Part shown: positions 21,512 through 33,115 of the stretch, piece by piece
Layout of the letters: each line of letters begins with the position of its first letter
Position numbering within the stretch: the stretch's first letter is position 1
Assembly (NCBI GenBank): GCA_039621445.1
Contig: CP154954.1
Coordinates: 61,439,858-61,503,857, forward strand
Direction: 5' to 3'
DNA length: 64,000 bases
Origin: Euglena gracilis
Taxonomy: Eukaryota > Euglenida > Euglenophyceae > Euglenales
Program-made: the position numbers and the translations under genes
Notes under the pieces: generated by a model
What the model saw: only the letters and a program-made list of their open reading frames with translations
What the model was told of the DNA's origin: nothing
Databases searched by the model: none

Positions 21512-22118
21512 TTACCACGATTTCGGTAGCCGGGCCGGGGGGAACGAGGTCTGGGACATTTGGATGAGTGGCGGTCTTTTGATCCGCAAAGCGAACAACG
21601 GGATTTGTGGCGGATTCCGCAGAACGGGGGGAACGGTGTTCCGTTCTTCCGTCAAACCGTCGTGGTGAACAAGTTTCCCGTCCACCATGACCGGTGTATC
21701 AGGACTTACCCGGTGAGGCGCCCGAAGAGGATGATCCACTTCGTGAACGAGTTCGTGAATAATCGCGATTGAAATCCCGTTTTCGGGTAGAGGGTCCAGG
21801 TGACCGACCGCGAGAAGGACGGGTTTCCCGACCGTCACGCGATGGTGACTTGGGCCTACTACCGTTAAAGCGGTTCTCCGAAGAACGTGAAACTCCCGAT
21901 TGTCGTGAAAACGCCGAGGAACCCGATCCCCGTGAGGAGGTCGAGCCCCTTGGGCTTCCAATGTGCTTTCGCGCATCGGGATTCGGGCATTCCGGAGACA
22001 TGTGACAAGATTTGTTGCACAAAAAGCACATTTTATCCGTGCCTTGGTCCGAAGAACGCTGATTCCGCGTTTTCGATCCCGTGGTGGGTGATCTTGGTGA
22101 CATGGGTGATTTTTTCAA
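21512..22118 (-). pseudogene. gag: G1 nucleocapsid: two zinc knuckles joined by an SR-rich linker
   Basis: The first knuckle CFLCNKSCHMSPEC fits C-x2-C-x4-H-x4-C. It is followed by about 90 residues rich in Arg and Ser (RSRSGSSSSG and similar). Near 21630 another frame reads CSLCGSKDRHSSKC, a second knuckle with C-x2-C-x5-H-x3-C spacing. The reading is separated from gag by a stop and about 90 bases. Nucleocapsids of this type bind the element RNA. The SR linker recalls splicing-factor domains; that is only a compositional remark. The same plan is seen at 31486-31922, 39346-40165 and 44734-45444. Confidence 0.7.
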
Positions 22119-22204
22119 TTATTAATTATTGCATTAATAGTCGCATTAACCGCACCCGCAGGGATTCCAGCTGTGGTATACGTTTGGAAAGCGGACTGTA
22201 TTTG

Positions 22205-25175
22205 TCACAAAACTTGTGTGAGTTTGAGTTGCTTTGACACGTAATTCCAACGTTGGGCAAGAGTCATCTCACGCCCAGCCAACTCCTCGCGATGGATATC
22301 CTTCACGAGGGATGGTGTGAAATGCAACAAAACCGCATCGAATTGTTCGCGCATTTGCTTCTCGCTAAGTTCGTCAACTTCGGAAGCAAGTGTTAACCAT
22401 TTGGCATACCAAAGATCAATGGATTTCCATTTGCGATCCGATGGCGCGCATTGTCGCCATTTCTTCTCCAGGGTAATCCTGGTCACCAAACTTGAGTTGG
22501 TCGAAGCGTATTGCTCAACCAGGTCATCGAATGATACGCCATTACGTATCAACAAATTGCGTGCGCGTTCTCGCTCCTCCCTCGGTGGGCAATCGATGAA
22601 TTCCATCTTGACTACCTCGGGATTCGGGTCATGGGTGGGTCCCATTAGTGCCCAATAGTACTCCCAGTCCCGAAAAAATTGCCTCCATGTGGTTGGATCC
22701 CCGTCCCATTGGGGTTTCACCTTGTTCGCGATTGCGATGGTGCCCTTGAAGTCTCTCTGAGTAACCCGCTTACCCTCGGTGGTATTCCAGGCGTTTGGGT
22801 CCGGGTAATTCTTAAAGCCAAACGCGTTTCGCGGAATTTTTGCTCCATGTGTACCCCGTGCAGGATTTCCCGCACCAAGTGTAGGGTTCGCAGGATTTTC
22901 CTGCGGAAATTGCGAAAAACGTGGTGATATTCTCCCGGTGGGGCGGGTTTCCCGCCGAAAACCCGATGGGTGATCTGGTAATCCAGAACCCGATGGTGGT
23001 TGGTATGATCGCGAATGCGACACATGACCAATACCAGGTGTGGGGTGTTGGCTCATTCCTCGAACAAGGTTCGAGTGTTGTATTTCTTGGTGGAGACCAG
23101 AATTTTCGAGCAGGGGATCAATTTCTTCATCGGAAATGTGTTCTGAAAAGTGGGTTTGTGATGTGGGCAAATGCAAAGGTGGTACAATTCGCGTCTTCGC
23201 GGGTGGTTGTACCAAATTTGCAGTGGATGTAGGGATTCCTACTCCGGAAATGGTAATTTGAGAACGCGATTCCGGGACATATGGAATACCAACCGCAGCG
23301 CTTACCGCGGTGGATGGTGGCACAACCGGTACCGGAGTGGACATTTTATCCAAACTCGCGGACACGTCATGCACCGTTTCTTCCAAATGTTTCACCAACT
23401 GGATTTCGCCGCAAATACGGTCAACCTCAGTCTCCAAATGCCTAACGCGTTTACGGTTACGGAAAAATCGTCCAAGTGTGGTAACGTTTCAGAAAACAAG
23501 TGTAATTCTTGGACAAGTTGTCCTTGGGACTCCTCCGTATTCCGGAGTTGACCCGCAAACGCTTTTACTGCATTTGAGACAATTTGCAATTGGTGGGGTG
23601 AATTGGTGGAGGTTTCCGCGGTGGTGCGCGAATTTTACGCGGTTGGCTTTTCCAACAACGCAGAAATTCGTCCATCCAACCGTGAAACCTCGTCTTGCAT
23701 GGGTAGGGCATTCCGATTCACAGATTCCTCAAGTTGAATCAACGTCGTGCAAAATGGTTGCAAGGTTTCCTTGTTGTCACCAAGCATTTTGTCGTAAAAT
23801 GAGCGAAATTGCGGTGACTCGGATATCCGAGCGCACGAGATATTGGGAAGTGCGCGAATTTCCGCTACTGTGGTGGACAACAAGGTGCAACGGTTTGTAA
23901 TTCCACAACAGCGGCTTGGATACCACTAATGTCAGGAATTCGCTTGGAAAGTGCGGAAACATGCTCCTGCAAACCGTCAACGTCGGCATTAATACCACCA
24001 ATGTCCGTTTGCGTTTGTTGTTGCGCGAACTCCAACCGTTGTGTGCAGTCCGCGATTTTCGCGTTCAAGGAGGTTAATCCATCCCGGTTTGCGGCACAAT
24101 GGCAGGATTTTTGCTCCAAATGTAAAATCCGCTCCTCCAAAAGCTGGATTTGCGTACGGGGAACAAAATGTTCTTGCACTTTCGCCCGAAATTGCTTCAA
24201 ATGCTCGATTTCCGAGCAAAGATGCAAAATCCGTTGTTGTGCTTCTTGGAAAGAAGTGGTAAGTGTGGCAAAATGATCAACCGCAACAAAGTTACCGATT
24301 TCCGGCATTTTGGGGGTGGCATTTTGCGCTTGCAACTGGTGCTGTAGTTGCAGTAGCATGGTTGAACATGATTCCACTTTGGCCAAAAGATGGCTCATAC
24401 CATCTTGCACGTGCAGAAACTTGGAATCATTCCGCGTTTCCGCTTCATGCAGTGTTTCACTGATTTGTTGGAAGTTTTGCGGAAGTTGGATGCGCAAAAT
24501 ACTGTCAACTCTTTCCCTAAAATGCTGAAGGTCTTTCCCCGAATTTTCAAAATTGCGTTGGCAATATTTGCCTATTTCCTGTAAATAATTCCAGCAATAT
24601 TCCAGTTTGGTGTTGAAAACCCTTTGATTGTCTTCATCAAATTGCAAAACCTTGTTGAGCATGGTTGCGCATTCGGCAACACATTGGTGGACATGCAAAA
24701 TTTGCTTCATCAGCGGGTGATCCGCTGGGAGTTGACCCAGAATTCGGTAAACGTCACCGGGGGTGAGGTTATCCCTCAAATCATCCTCATAGTCCTCCAC
24801 AATGGAAACGGCACCTGAGATTTCCGGTACCACCAGACGCATATCTTGGTTCCATGGCAAAGCAGGGAAATCCGCAGTTTCCGCGGATAATCCCGGCAAT
24901 GCGCGAAATGGTGTGGGGGGTGGAAATTGAGGGGGGGGTTGGAAAGAACACAGTGTTTCCACCGAGTCGCACTCCAAAAGCCCCACCGGTGCTTCCACCG
25001 GAGATACTTTGGGTGTGAACAGAGCAAAGGGCAAATACCCCTCACTTTGTTCATGGGTAACATGAGTAACCAAGTGTAAAGGGGCAAGCGGTTCATCCCC
25101 TCGCCGCATCAATGATGGGTGAACCGGGAAGTAGGAAGGCACTTTGCCACCTACATCCCGCACAATCAAGGACAA
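22205..25175 (-). pseudogene. gag: G1 gag: long coiled-coil protein with capsid-like C-terminus
   Basis: Readings 25175-23865 (436 residues) and 23437-22205 (410 residues), bridged by pieces in another frame, make a gag of nearly 1000 residues. The N-terminal two thirds is heptad-rich (e.g. HVHQCVAECATMLNKVLQF, LEERILHLEQKSCHC) and must be largely coiled coil. The C-terminal third is capsid-like: QWDGDPTTWRQFFRDWEYYW, ERARNLLIRNG, WKSIDLWYAKW, REQFDAVLLHF and RWNYVSKQLKL. The same C-terminal block is in G2 and G3. It is long for a Ty3-type gag (usually 250-500 residues). The start at 25175 is chosen as the first long open reading after the leader; an internal start is possible. Confidence 0.7.
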
Positions 25176-25579
25176 TGATGATGAAGGGGGTTAATTACCC
25201 CCTTGCAACAATGAAAGCGTTTCGCCTTGTGACAATTACAATTGATGCAATGTGTCTTCTTGTGGCTTGGGGGGCCGGGAATTGTAACTTGTTCTCATCA
25301 ACAAGTCATAATCAAATTTGCTGTTGGGGGTTGTGCTCGGCATCTTTTGAGATGGGTAAAAAGGCAAAAACCCAAAAATTCACACAAATAAGGAGTGAAA
25401 CAGGGACCAGAAAGGTTGTATAGGCGAATACCGAACAGAGCCTTCTGAGACCTGTATCCTTGCATAATGGTTGGCTGGGGGCCAGGAACAGTACTTTCAC
25501 CGTGTTTCACGGCCCAGTACGATCCTCACCACCAGTCAACCACAGAGTTTCTCTGTGTGGAACGTCCGTGTAGGGTCGT
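25176..25579 (-). other. G1 leader between PBS and gag
   Basis: About 400 bases with no coding domain seen. It should be the 5' untranslated leader and packaging region. Confidence 0.5.
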
Positions 25580-25597
25580 TGCCTAAATCTGCTACCA
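25580..25597 (-). other. G1 primer binding site
   Basis: On the minus strand TGGTAGCAGATTTAGGCA begins directly after the 5' LTR. It is complementary at its start to a tRNA 3' end TCTGCTACCA, as in initiator Met tRNAs of several lineages. Confidence 0.7.
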
Positions 25598-26009
25598 AGT
25601 GTACGTCCAAGGGCTTCCCTTTGACCCCTTTTGTCCCAGAAAAGCCTGTTTCGCTTTCTCCTGGTGCGCACCTACTTAGGTATCTAAAAATCCTTGGTGT
25701 AACAAAACCCTTTTTCCAAATTCCCCTATGCTAAGGCAGAGCACAAAGCAAGTCGCTGTGTAAGTATTTTTCTTTCACAGTCGTGTTCAGTCTTTTCAGA
25801 GGGTTATCCTCTTACTCCAAAACAACCAGAATGTGAAGAATAGAATACCACCTGTGAGGAAAAGAGATCACGCGAGCACGTGTGATACGTGTCGCTAATT
25901 CCCATAGGATCTTCCACGATCGTCAGGCTGTGTTCGTCACAGCCGTCAGATTGTGACGGATCCAGACTCCGCAGGTTTCCTACAGAGCTGGGATCGATCC
26001 TGGTACACA
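25598..26009 (-). repeat. G1 5' LTR
   Basis: 412 bp, same length as the copy at 5574-5985, starting TGTGTACC on the minus strand and followed by the PBS. The outer flank carries the AGTTC duplication. Confidence 0.9.
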
Positions 26010-26014
26010 AGTTC
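26010..26014. repeat. Target-site duplication AGTTC, right copy
   Basis: Matches 5569-5573 and marks the right edge of the G1 insertion into K. Confidence 0.85.
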
Positions 26015-26707
26015 TCCAGGAACAGGATTCGGGAGAAAAGAATTGTTCGGGGGCCTCTGGGGGAAGGGAAAATCGAATTAAAACCGGGATCTGTGGCAAA
26101 GAAACAGAGGCCCATCCACCTGACGGGGGAGAGGCACAGGGCACTGTGTGACCTGGTGGATGAGTGGGTTCGGGACAAGAAGGTGGAGGAGGGGGAGCCA
26201 AGTGCCCGGAGCAGCCCCACATTCATGGTGGCCAAGAAACAGGGGAAGTGGCGTGGGGTTGTGGATTTCCGGGCATTAAACGAGGCTACAGTGACGGATG
26301 CTTACCCACACCCCAGGATTGAGGACATCCTGGTTAACCAGGGACGGAGGTACCTGTTCTCCGTCCTTGATCTCAAGGATGCCTTCCATCAGGTGCCCCT
26401 ACACGAAGACTCACGCCCAAACAACTGCTGCAACACCCCCCGGGCGTCCAAGCAGTGGTGTGTGGTCGTGATGGGCCTGAAAAAAGGAGTGCCCATTTTT
26501 CAGCGGGTGATCGACTACTCGCTGAGGGAAGTGGCTGATGTCGCCAACCCATACGTTGGCGACATCATCGTGGGGACAGAGTGGTGTGGCGTGGAGGAAG
26601 CTACCATGGAGGCACACGACCAGGACATCAGGCGAGTTTTAGGGGCACTGCGGGAAAACCGCCTGGTTGTGGACAAAGAAGTGCCGCTTCTTCGTAAGAG
26701 AAGTTGA
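26010..26707 (+). pseudogene. pol: K reverse transcriptase
   Basis: Plus-strand reading right of the G1 insertion. It contains HLTGERHRALCDLVDEWV, SPTFMVAKKQGKWRGVVDFR with ALNEATVTDAYPHPR, FSVLDLKDAFHQVPLHED with the first catalytic Asp, and the segment NPYVGDIIVGTE at 26549-26580. The active-site box should be Y-x-D-D but is YVGD (26552-26563), so a catalytic Asp is lost. GC-rich codon use sets it apart from G1. The upstream part of the polyprotein is at 5230-5568 on the far side of G1. Confidence 0.8.
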
Positions 26708-27872
26708 ATTCTGTGGCCACATCCTGGGGGGAGGAAAACGGAGGCCAGCACCGGGCAAACTCATGGCGTTGGAGAAGTGGGAGGAGCCCCGCACCGTCAC
26801 AGCCCTCAGGGACTTTCTTGGCTTCACCAACTACTACTCCAGCTACGTGAAAGAGTACGCCCGGTATGCAGCCCCCCTGATGGAACTCCTCAAGGTGGGA
26901 CGCGTGGAAGGGAAAAAAGGCAGCAAAAAACCTGTAAAATTCGGCCAAGTGGAACGGGAGGCCTTCACCGCCCTGAAGCAGGAGCTCCTCCGGGGATTGG
27001 AGCTCCACACCATTAACCCGGACCAGCCGTTCATTCTCCGGGTTGATGCCAGCGACAAGGCGGTGGGGGTAGCCCTGAAGCAGTTTTGGGAGCCAACAGA
27101 GGGGATGCCCACAGCCGTGGAAGCCACTACACGGAACACTGTGCCTGTGGCCTTCTGCTCCAGGAAACTCACAGCTGGGCAGGTGAAGAGCTGGTCTCCG
27201 CGAGAAAAGGAGACCTACACCATCATCCTGGCCCTCCAAAAATGGCCCTCTTACATTGGCCTGCAGCCAGTGTTGGTCCTCACGGACCACAAGTCCCTGG
27301 AGGCTCCGGCCAAGGAAACCCTGGACACGCCCAGCGGACCTGCCGGAAGGCGGGGACGCTGGCATGAAATGTTCTCCCGGTTTCACTTCCACGTGGTCTA
27401 CTTCCCGGGAAAGGAAAACGTTGTTGCAGATGCCCTGAGCAGATGGGCATATCCTGCCTCCAGAGCTTTTGTCGACGTCAGCCTCCACAGGAGTGAGGAG
27501 GACGATGAGACAATGAGGGCCATGATCGAGGAAGAACGGAGGGCAGAGCGAGAATGCGGGACAACGCACGGGGGGGAGGAACTCCACGTGGCGATAACAA
27601 CACGCAGTGGGAGAGAAACAGCAGCACAGCACAGACCTGGACCCAGCCCCACAGAGGGGGAGGGGGCTGAGGATTCAGTGCCAGGGGGCCCTGGCCCTGA
27701 CCCCACAGGGGGTGAGGGGCCTGTGGCGGAGATTCGGGTCCCATCCTCGCGGGAGGGGTGGGGCCTGGCCTACCTGGGTTGGACACGCCGGAGACACGAG
27801 GTTCCCCACGTGCCCATCTTTTCGTGGATGAATTCGGGAATGAACAGCCGGCAAGCAGGGGGGGGGACCTGA
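26667..27872 (+). pseudogene. pol: K RT connection and RNase H
   Basis: After a frameshift near 26690 this reading is open for 401 residues. It contains FCGHILGGGKRRPAPGKL and TALRDFLGFTNYYSSYV (RT thumb and connection). RNase H follows: FILRVDASDKAVGVALKQF, SPREKETYTIILALQKW, VLVLTDHKSLE and ENVVADALSRW, carrying the D, E, D and D expected for the class. RNase H removes RNA from the RNA-DNA hybrid. The last 100 residues are an acidic and Pro-rich linker leading to the integrase. Confidence 0.85.
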
Positions 27873-28039
27873 GGAACACCAACCGGGGCGAGGAGTTCTG
27901 AGTGAGGACCTGCAGCTGACACCCCCCATCGATGATCCCCACCGGGGGGATCTCAGGGAACCTGTGGGGGAACCAATTTCAATTTCTCCAGACAAGGGGG
28001 TGCACACCCAGGAGGAGGAGGTGGAGGATCCCTCCATCC

Positions 28040-29454
28040 CAGTGATGGACAGGGACTGGTCACGGCAATACGAAAATTGCCCTGTGTGGGGGCCTGTTTA
28101 TGCAAGTGTGCAGGCCCCTGCAGGAGAGTGGCCCTAGGGAGTCCGTCTGTACGAGGACAAAATGTACACGGACGGGCTCCTCTGTGTGCCCACCAGCCTG
28201 ATGGGGCTCGTGGTCCGGGCCCACCACGGGGACGCGGGCTACCCAGCAGCCTCCAGGCTCTGGCATCAAATGGGGCGGGGGTACAGGTTCGCAGATCCAA
28301 GGGGGGCAGAGAAAATCACCCAAGGCATCCAGCGGCAATGTGAAACCTGCCAAGCCTGTGACCCCTCTCGAGCACCTTTCAAGTGTGCTCTCGAAGCCAC
28401 CCCTGTGCCACCGTTCCTCAGGGACAGTGTGGCAGTGGACCCGTACGCCATGCCTGAGGTGACCCACGAGGGCCAGGTGTATGATTACCTGGGCCTGTGC
28501 GTGGACCGTGAGAGTGGGTGGACAGTGCCCACTCCCCATAAGTACAAGTGCCTGACAGCTGAGGTGGTGGCCAAGGCCATGTTCCGCCACTAGGACATGT
28601 TCGGGGTACCCTCTGTGGTGACCTCGGACCGTGGCCCCCACTTTACTTCGGCTGGGTGGCAAACAATGTGCGCCGCCATGGGGGTGAGGCGTGCCTACGG
28701 GCGGGCCTACCACCACCAGGCCAACGGTCGGGCAGATGTGGCAGGCCAACGGGTGATGAACACCCTGTCCAAGCTCATCGCTGACCTGTCAGAGAAGGAG
28801 GCCTCATGGGTGGTGGTGTTACCCAAGGCCCTCCGGCACCTGCACGATGTGCCAGGGGAGTCCGGCTTGTTGCCCTACGAGTTGGTCTTTGGGCGTCACG
28901 GGACACTCCAAGGCCTGCCCCACCAGCCTCCACGAGAGGCCGAGGGGGCAGCCGACTTCATAGCACGGATGCGGGCTATGGACGATAAGGTGGCCTCCAC
29001 CCTGAATGCCCTGCACGCCAAGAGGTGGCCTTCCATCAACGCCAGGAGAAGGGACCCACCTCCCCTGGAGGTCGGTGCCAAGGTGTGGTACCGCCCCGAG
29101 ACAGAGCCGGGCACAGACAAGCTAGCCACCAAGTGGAAAAGGGGGACAGTGGTGGCCCGCCGAGGTCGCCACTCGTATGTGGTGGACCTGGCCCCGGGGG
29201 CCTGCCAAGAGGCACACCGGAGCCAACTCAAGCTCCACACAGAGGATGAGTTCTCCACCGACCCCCTCCCACTTTTCTATTTCAACGACAAGGAGGCCCC
29301 CCTGGAGGTGGGTCCGGATGAGTGGGTGGTGGAGGAGATCGTGGGCAGCCGGAACAACCCGGAAACGGGCGTTCCGGAATTTCAGGTGAGGGGGAAAAAT
29401 TGGGATCCGGCGGATCTCCAATGGCTGCCATGGTCGGATTTCTTCCCATCCTAA
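28040..29454 (+). pseudogene. pol: K integrase with C-terminal chromodomain
   Basis: Stops at about 28137 and 28591 interrupt an otherwise continuous reading. It has the zinc finger (RAHHGDAGYPAASRLW, CETCQAC), core motifs DSVAVDPYAMP and VVTSDRGPHFTSAGW, and HHQANGRADVAGQRV where the third acidic residue is Asp instead of Glu. The C-terminal part has VWYRPETEPGTDKLATKWKR and VVDLAPG. The end (about 29310-29454) reads WVVEEIVGSRNNPETG, FQVRGKNWDPADLQWLPW, a chromodomain-like module that lacks the classic WKGY core. The enzyme would insert the element DNA; the tail may choose the target. Confidence 0.8.
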
Positions 29455-30974
29455 AACGAGGATGTGGTGGACTATTGTGCAGCCAAGGGGATCCCGTTGC
29501 AGGTGGTTCGGACTTCTCCTCCCCGGGAGGAGAGAGGGACGGGGACGAAGGCAATAGGGGAGGGTTTGAGGTGGAGGGGAAGTTAAGTGCAGGGATTGTG
29601 GTGGTGGCGGAGCACCCCTACGTCCCTGGCCCTGATTCTGATTTCATGTGTGTCTTCACAGGTTCAATTTCAATTTCAGATTTCAAACCCCCTGTGACCG
29701 CCCCTGGCTCTCAAGGGGACAGGACGGGCGGGTGGGCGAGGAGGCCACAAGAGCGCTCTGGGGGGTCCAAAGGGTTGAGGGGGCCCACAGCCCCCCCAAG
29801 TCTGGCCTTTGCTCACCACCCGCGGCCCACATGGCGCCGCGAGGGGCAAGCGCCCCACGAGACGGGGCGCCCCACGCGCCGCCGTGCACCACACCACACG
29901 GTGCGGCGCCCGAGGGGCCCACAGGGGGTCCACGGGCGCCTGCGGGCCCGAGGGCCCACAGGTCCACGGAGGCCCAACGGGCGCCTCGAGCCAACGGGTG
30001 GTTATCTTTTTTTGAGCCCTTCAAGTGTTCGGTCGATCCCCATTTCGTTTTCGCGTTGCGTTGTCGTTATGCGGTGGAGGTTCCCCGTGGCCAATTTGGC
30101 TCCCGGGGCGGGCACCTGCCCATTTTGTTCAAGTTTTGACGACTGGCTACCCCCCTCAGCGTCCCACCCTGCCATTTTTTGTCCGCTTTTTTTTGCGGTC
30201 GTCCACATCCCTCCTCGGCCCACCATGCCGGGGGAGGAGGGGGGGCGCCTGCCGATTTTCCACCAATTTTTGAAAGTTACACCCCGTCGGTCAATTTTTG
30301 AAGCTAACCACGCCGTGGGCAAGCGCCAACACCCCTCCACACCGGAGAGAGCAGGGGGGGGGAAGCCCCCTCGCAAGAGGACGGGCCCCTCAAGAGGGCG
30401 GCTCGGCCCACAGCGGGGGGGGGGGGCAGCCCCGACCCCCTCCGTTGTGGGGCCCTCCTCCAAGGTACGGGCCCCACCCAAGACGCCTCTCCGGCGCCCA
30501 GCACGCACCTTGCCAAGCCCCCGGGGGCCTTTGGCCCTGGGATACCGGGCAAGGCGGGGCGGCCCTGCTGGGTTGGTTGTTTCCTTCCGAACATGCACGA
30601 GCTTTCCACCCCGGGCCAAGCAGGGCCCGCGGGGATCAGAATTACACATTGGCATCGAGTGTTTCGGGGGGGGGGGAATCCAACCCTACCCATGGGCCAA
30701 GAAGGCTCACGGGACCAGAGGGGGAGCGAAGGAGCCCCGAGCGGTGCCTCCCCTGGTCACGAGCCCGGAGGCGCCCGTCCCCCTTCTCCCCCCTCCCCTG
30801 TACCCCCTCCCCGACAACACGCGGCACACACGGCACGTGGCGCCACCTCTTGTGCGTTTTAACAAGAAGAGAATCCAATTTTTTTCGGAGGGGGGAAAGC
30901 AAATGGGGGCGGGCACCTCGGAACGGCAAGGGAGTCGAATTTAAATTGCACGGCAATTTTTTTGAGGAGGGGAG
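29455..30974 (+). other. K 3' region and polypurine tract
   Basis: A 1.5 kb GC-rich stretch with many G and C runs between the pol stop and the 3' LTR. A plus-strand reading stays open from 29322 to 30944 (540 residues, Pro/Arg/Gly-rich). It has no recognisable domain, overlaps the end of pol in another frame, and GC-rich DNA often gives such readings by chance. GAGGAGGGGAG at 30964-30974 abuts the LTR and is a good polypurine tract. Confidence 0.5.
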
Positions 30975-31479
30975 TGTGCGCGGTCCGAGGGTGCCCGCCC
31001 CAGGGAGGGGTCCCAAGGGGGCCCAAAGAGGCCACGAAGGGCCGCAAGGGGGCTCCAAGGCCCCCAAGGGCCTTTTGAGGCCCCACTGGCCCCCAAGGGG
31101 GCCCAACATCCCATTTTGACCAAGCCAAGGGAAGGTAACCGAGGAGGCAGGTTGAGGGGGCCAACAGGCAACCCCCAAGGGGATGCGCAAGCCCTGCTGG
31201 GCTTTGTGCAAGCATGCGCACCCCCTTGGTGGGCGCTTGGGATGGCGCAATTCATTAAGAATTGCACAAAGTACACCAGTAGCCCCCCCAGCTGTAGCCC
31301 CCCTCAATTGTACATTTTCTGTTCACAGGGCTCTGTTCACACTGTGTCATTTGCTGTTCACCAATTGTTTGCTTGCAAGGTAATTCAAGGACATATCAAG
31401 GAAACACAAGTTACAAATTTCAAGTTCAATTCTCATTGATTATTAAAGTATGCAAGTTTATTTGTTGAGACAAAAGTAT
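30975..31479 (+). repeat. K 3' LTR, truncated
   Basis: Starts TGTGCGCGGTCC and matches the first about 505 bases of the LTRs at 38692-39343 (minus) and 57201-57880 (plus). It is cut at CAAAAGTAT, where G4 sequence begins. Confidence 0.85.
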
Positions 31480-31485
31480 CTTTTG

Positions 31486-31922
31486 CGATCGTTCGCGAAG
31501 TGGATCATCTTCTTCGCGATCGTCATCCGGGATACCTGGTTACAGTAACCGTGCTCGAACGGGATTCCGTTCACCAAGACCTCCAAAGGGTGAAAGCCCA
31601 TCACATAACCGACAAAAACCACAAAACCGACAAAAGTGTTCCCTTTGTGGATCACACAACCACCATTCGTCCAAATGTTACCGTTCTCGGTTCTCCCCGC
31701 CTGAACCAACGTCACCACACTGATACAAAACACAACAACAAGCACAAGGTCGGTTTCAAAATCTGCTCTTTGGAGGAGGGAACCCCGGCTTCGGGCAGGG
31801 AGGTGGATGAGAACTCCGAATCCTCGTTGGAGGACGACCGCAATGCGGTCCGCGCATTGCGCGCTATCTACTCACACAAGAAAACGATAAACAGCCGAAG
31901 TGCTGAATCTGATTTGGAGTAG
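31486..31922 (+). pseudogene. gag: G4 nucleocapsid, second knuckle region
   Basis: About nine tenths identical by eye to the minus-strand G2 segment 39806-39346. One frame encodes the SR-rich linker and a CSLC...H..C knuckle; it is broken across frames. The last part (SRSAESDLE) runs into the protease reading. Confidence 0.6.
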
Positions 31923-31937
31923 GGGAGCCCGAGGTCA

Positions 31938-32927
31938 GTGGGCACGGACCTCTGGGCTGATGAGCAGACGGAAGTAGGACCTGATCATCCTTACTTTGCC
32001 TGCCCATCTGCCTTTTTGGCCGGTACCCGGGAAATTTTCGGGTCCCCCAGCCCCAACTCCAAATTTCTGCCTGGAATGCTGAGCAAAGTAGGAACGGGAT
32101 CCTGGAATAGTTGGAGAGACAACAATTTTACACCAGATCCTGCACTTTGCGTACGCCCCATGGAACTTTTGGTCCAAGCGGAAATCCGAACGCAAAATTT
32201 TTCTACCAAATCCAAAATTTTGGTCGACACAGGGTGTCGAATCCCCCTTCTCTTTCGAAAGGGATTAATTCCCAACTCCCTCTTGGTGAAAGCCAAGTAC
32301 CCCATCAAAATTATGACTGCTGACAATAGCCCCATGTGTGGTGGTGACTTGGGATGCTTTTTGGACATACTCCTCCCCATCATCCGCAAGCACCACTCAC
32401 AGCCCCACACATACAAAATTTTTTGGGTACCTGGGGTTACGAATCGGGTATCCGCGGGTCTGACGTCATTTTGGGTTTTCTGTTCTTGCGTCAGAACCGC
32501 CTTGTTTGTGGACTGCCCCTCCCTTGGTTTGCGCACTACTTCACGCGCACAACCCACACCACCGAATTTCTCCCCCAAGGCATCTTCGCAGATGTCCCCC
32601 CGCCTTACCACAACGTTTTCTACAACCGAAAACACCGTTTCCTACCCTAGGGGTAAAGAGAAAGCTGCCACCCTGCCCACTACACGTTTACCGCACGTTT
32701 CCCATGCGGTAGGGAAAGCGAGTAGCTTAACCCCCCACGTTTCTCTGGGTTCCAAGGCTAACGCCCAAAGGCCTGAAAAAATTTCGGTGTCGAGTAGCCG
32801 CCCAGCTGCACAACTTTTAAGTTTTCCACCAGGTGCGTCGATTTCGTACACCCCTGTTCACCCCCCAGCAGCTACAACTTCCAACACCGCCATGCACACA
32901 CCACACATGACTGACATGCACTACTAG
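31938..32927 (+). pseudogene. pol: G4 aspartic protease and Pro/Thr-rich linker
   Basis: The reading is open for 329 residues. ILVDTGCRIPLLFRKGLI (DTGC at 32226-32237) is the retropepsin active site, and MCGGDLGCFLDILLP follows as in G1. The second half diverges from the G1 frame after about 32400 (the LG-x-PFL motif is read in another frame near 32460-32510), so there is a frameshift. The end is a Ser/Pro/Thr-rich linker. In contrast to G1 there is no stop at the active site. Confidence 0.7.
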
Positions 32928-33110
32928 ACCGACACTTCCTACCAATGCGCACATTGCCGGGGAATTTCCACACAACCTGATTTCGACTGTGGATGTATTG
33001 TTGAACCTTCCAAACTAATCGCTTTACACAACAACCAGAGTACACTTGGTACCGGGACCGGTGCCGAGTTTACCTGACCGCTGAACGAGAACACAACACA
33101 CCGGGTTGTT
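32928..33110 (+). pseudogene. pol: G4 Cys4 zinc-finger-like segment
   Basis: Reads SYQCAHCRGISTQPDFDCGC then IVE, matching 20003-20377 of G1 with all four Cys kept. A stop (TGA) follows near 33076. Confidence 0.55.
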
Positions 33111-33115
33111 ACCCG

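Larger units (their letters stand above)
5574..26009 (-). mobile_element. G1: 20.4 kb Ty3/gypsy-like LTR retrotransposon with methyltransferase-like domain and 3' accessory ORFs
   Basis: Read on the minus strand: 5' LTR (25598-26009), PBS, long coiled-coil gag, separate SR-rich nucleocapsid, protease, Cys4 finger, Dam-like domain, RT, RNase H and integrase (the last two present three times in tandem), chromodomain, accessory ORFs A, B and C, polypurine tract and 3' LTR (5574-5985). Both LTRs are 412 bp and begin TGTGTACC; the target duplication is AGTTC. By eye the LTRs differ at roughly 15-20 positions, so the insertion is not very recent. Pol contains stops and frameshifts, so the copy is not autonomous. 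It is inserted within a K element pol gene lying on the plus strand. At 20.4 kb it is unusually large for the class; about 3.8 kb of this is the extra two tandem units. Confidence 0.85.
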
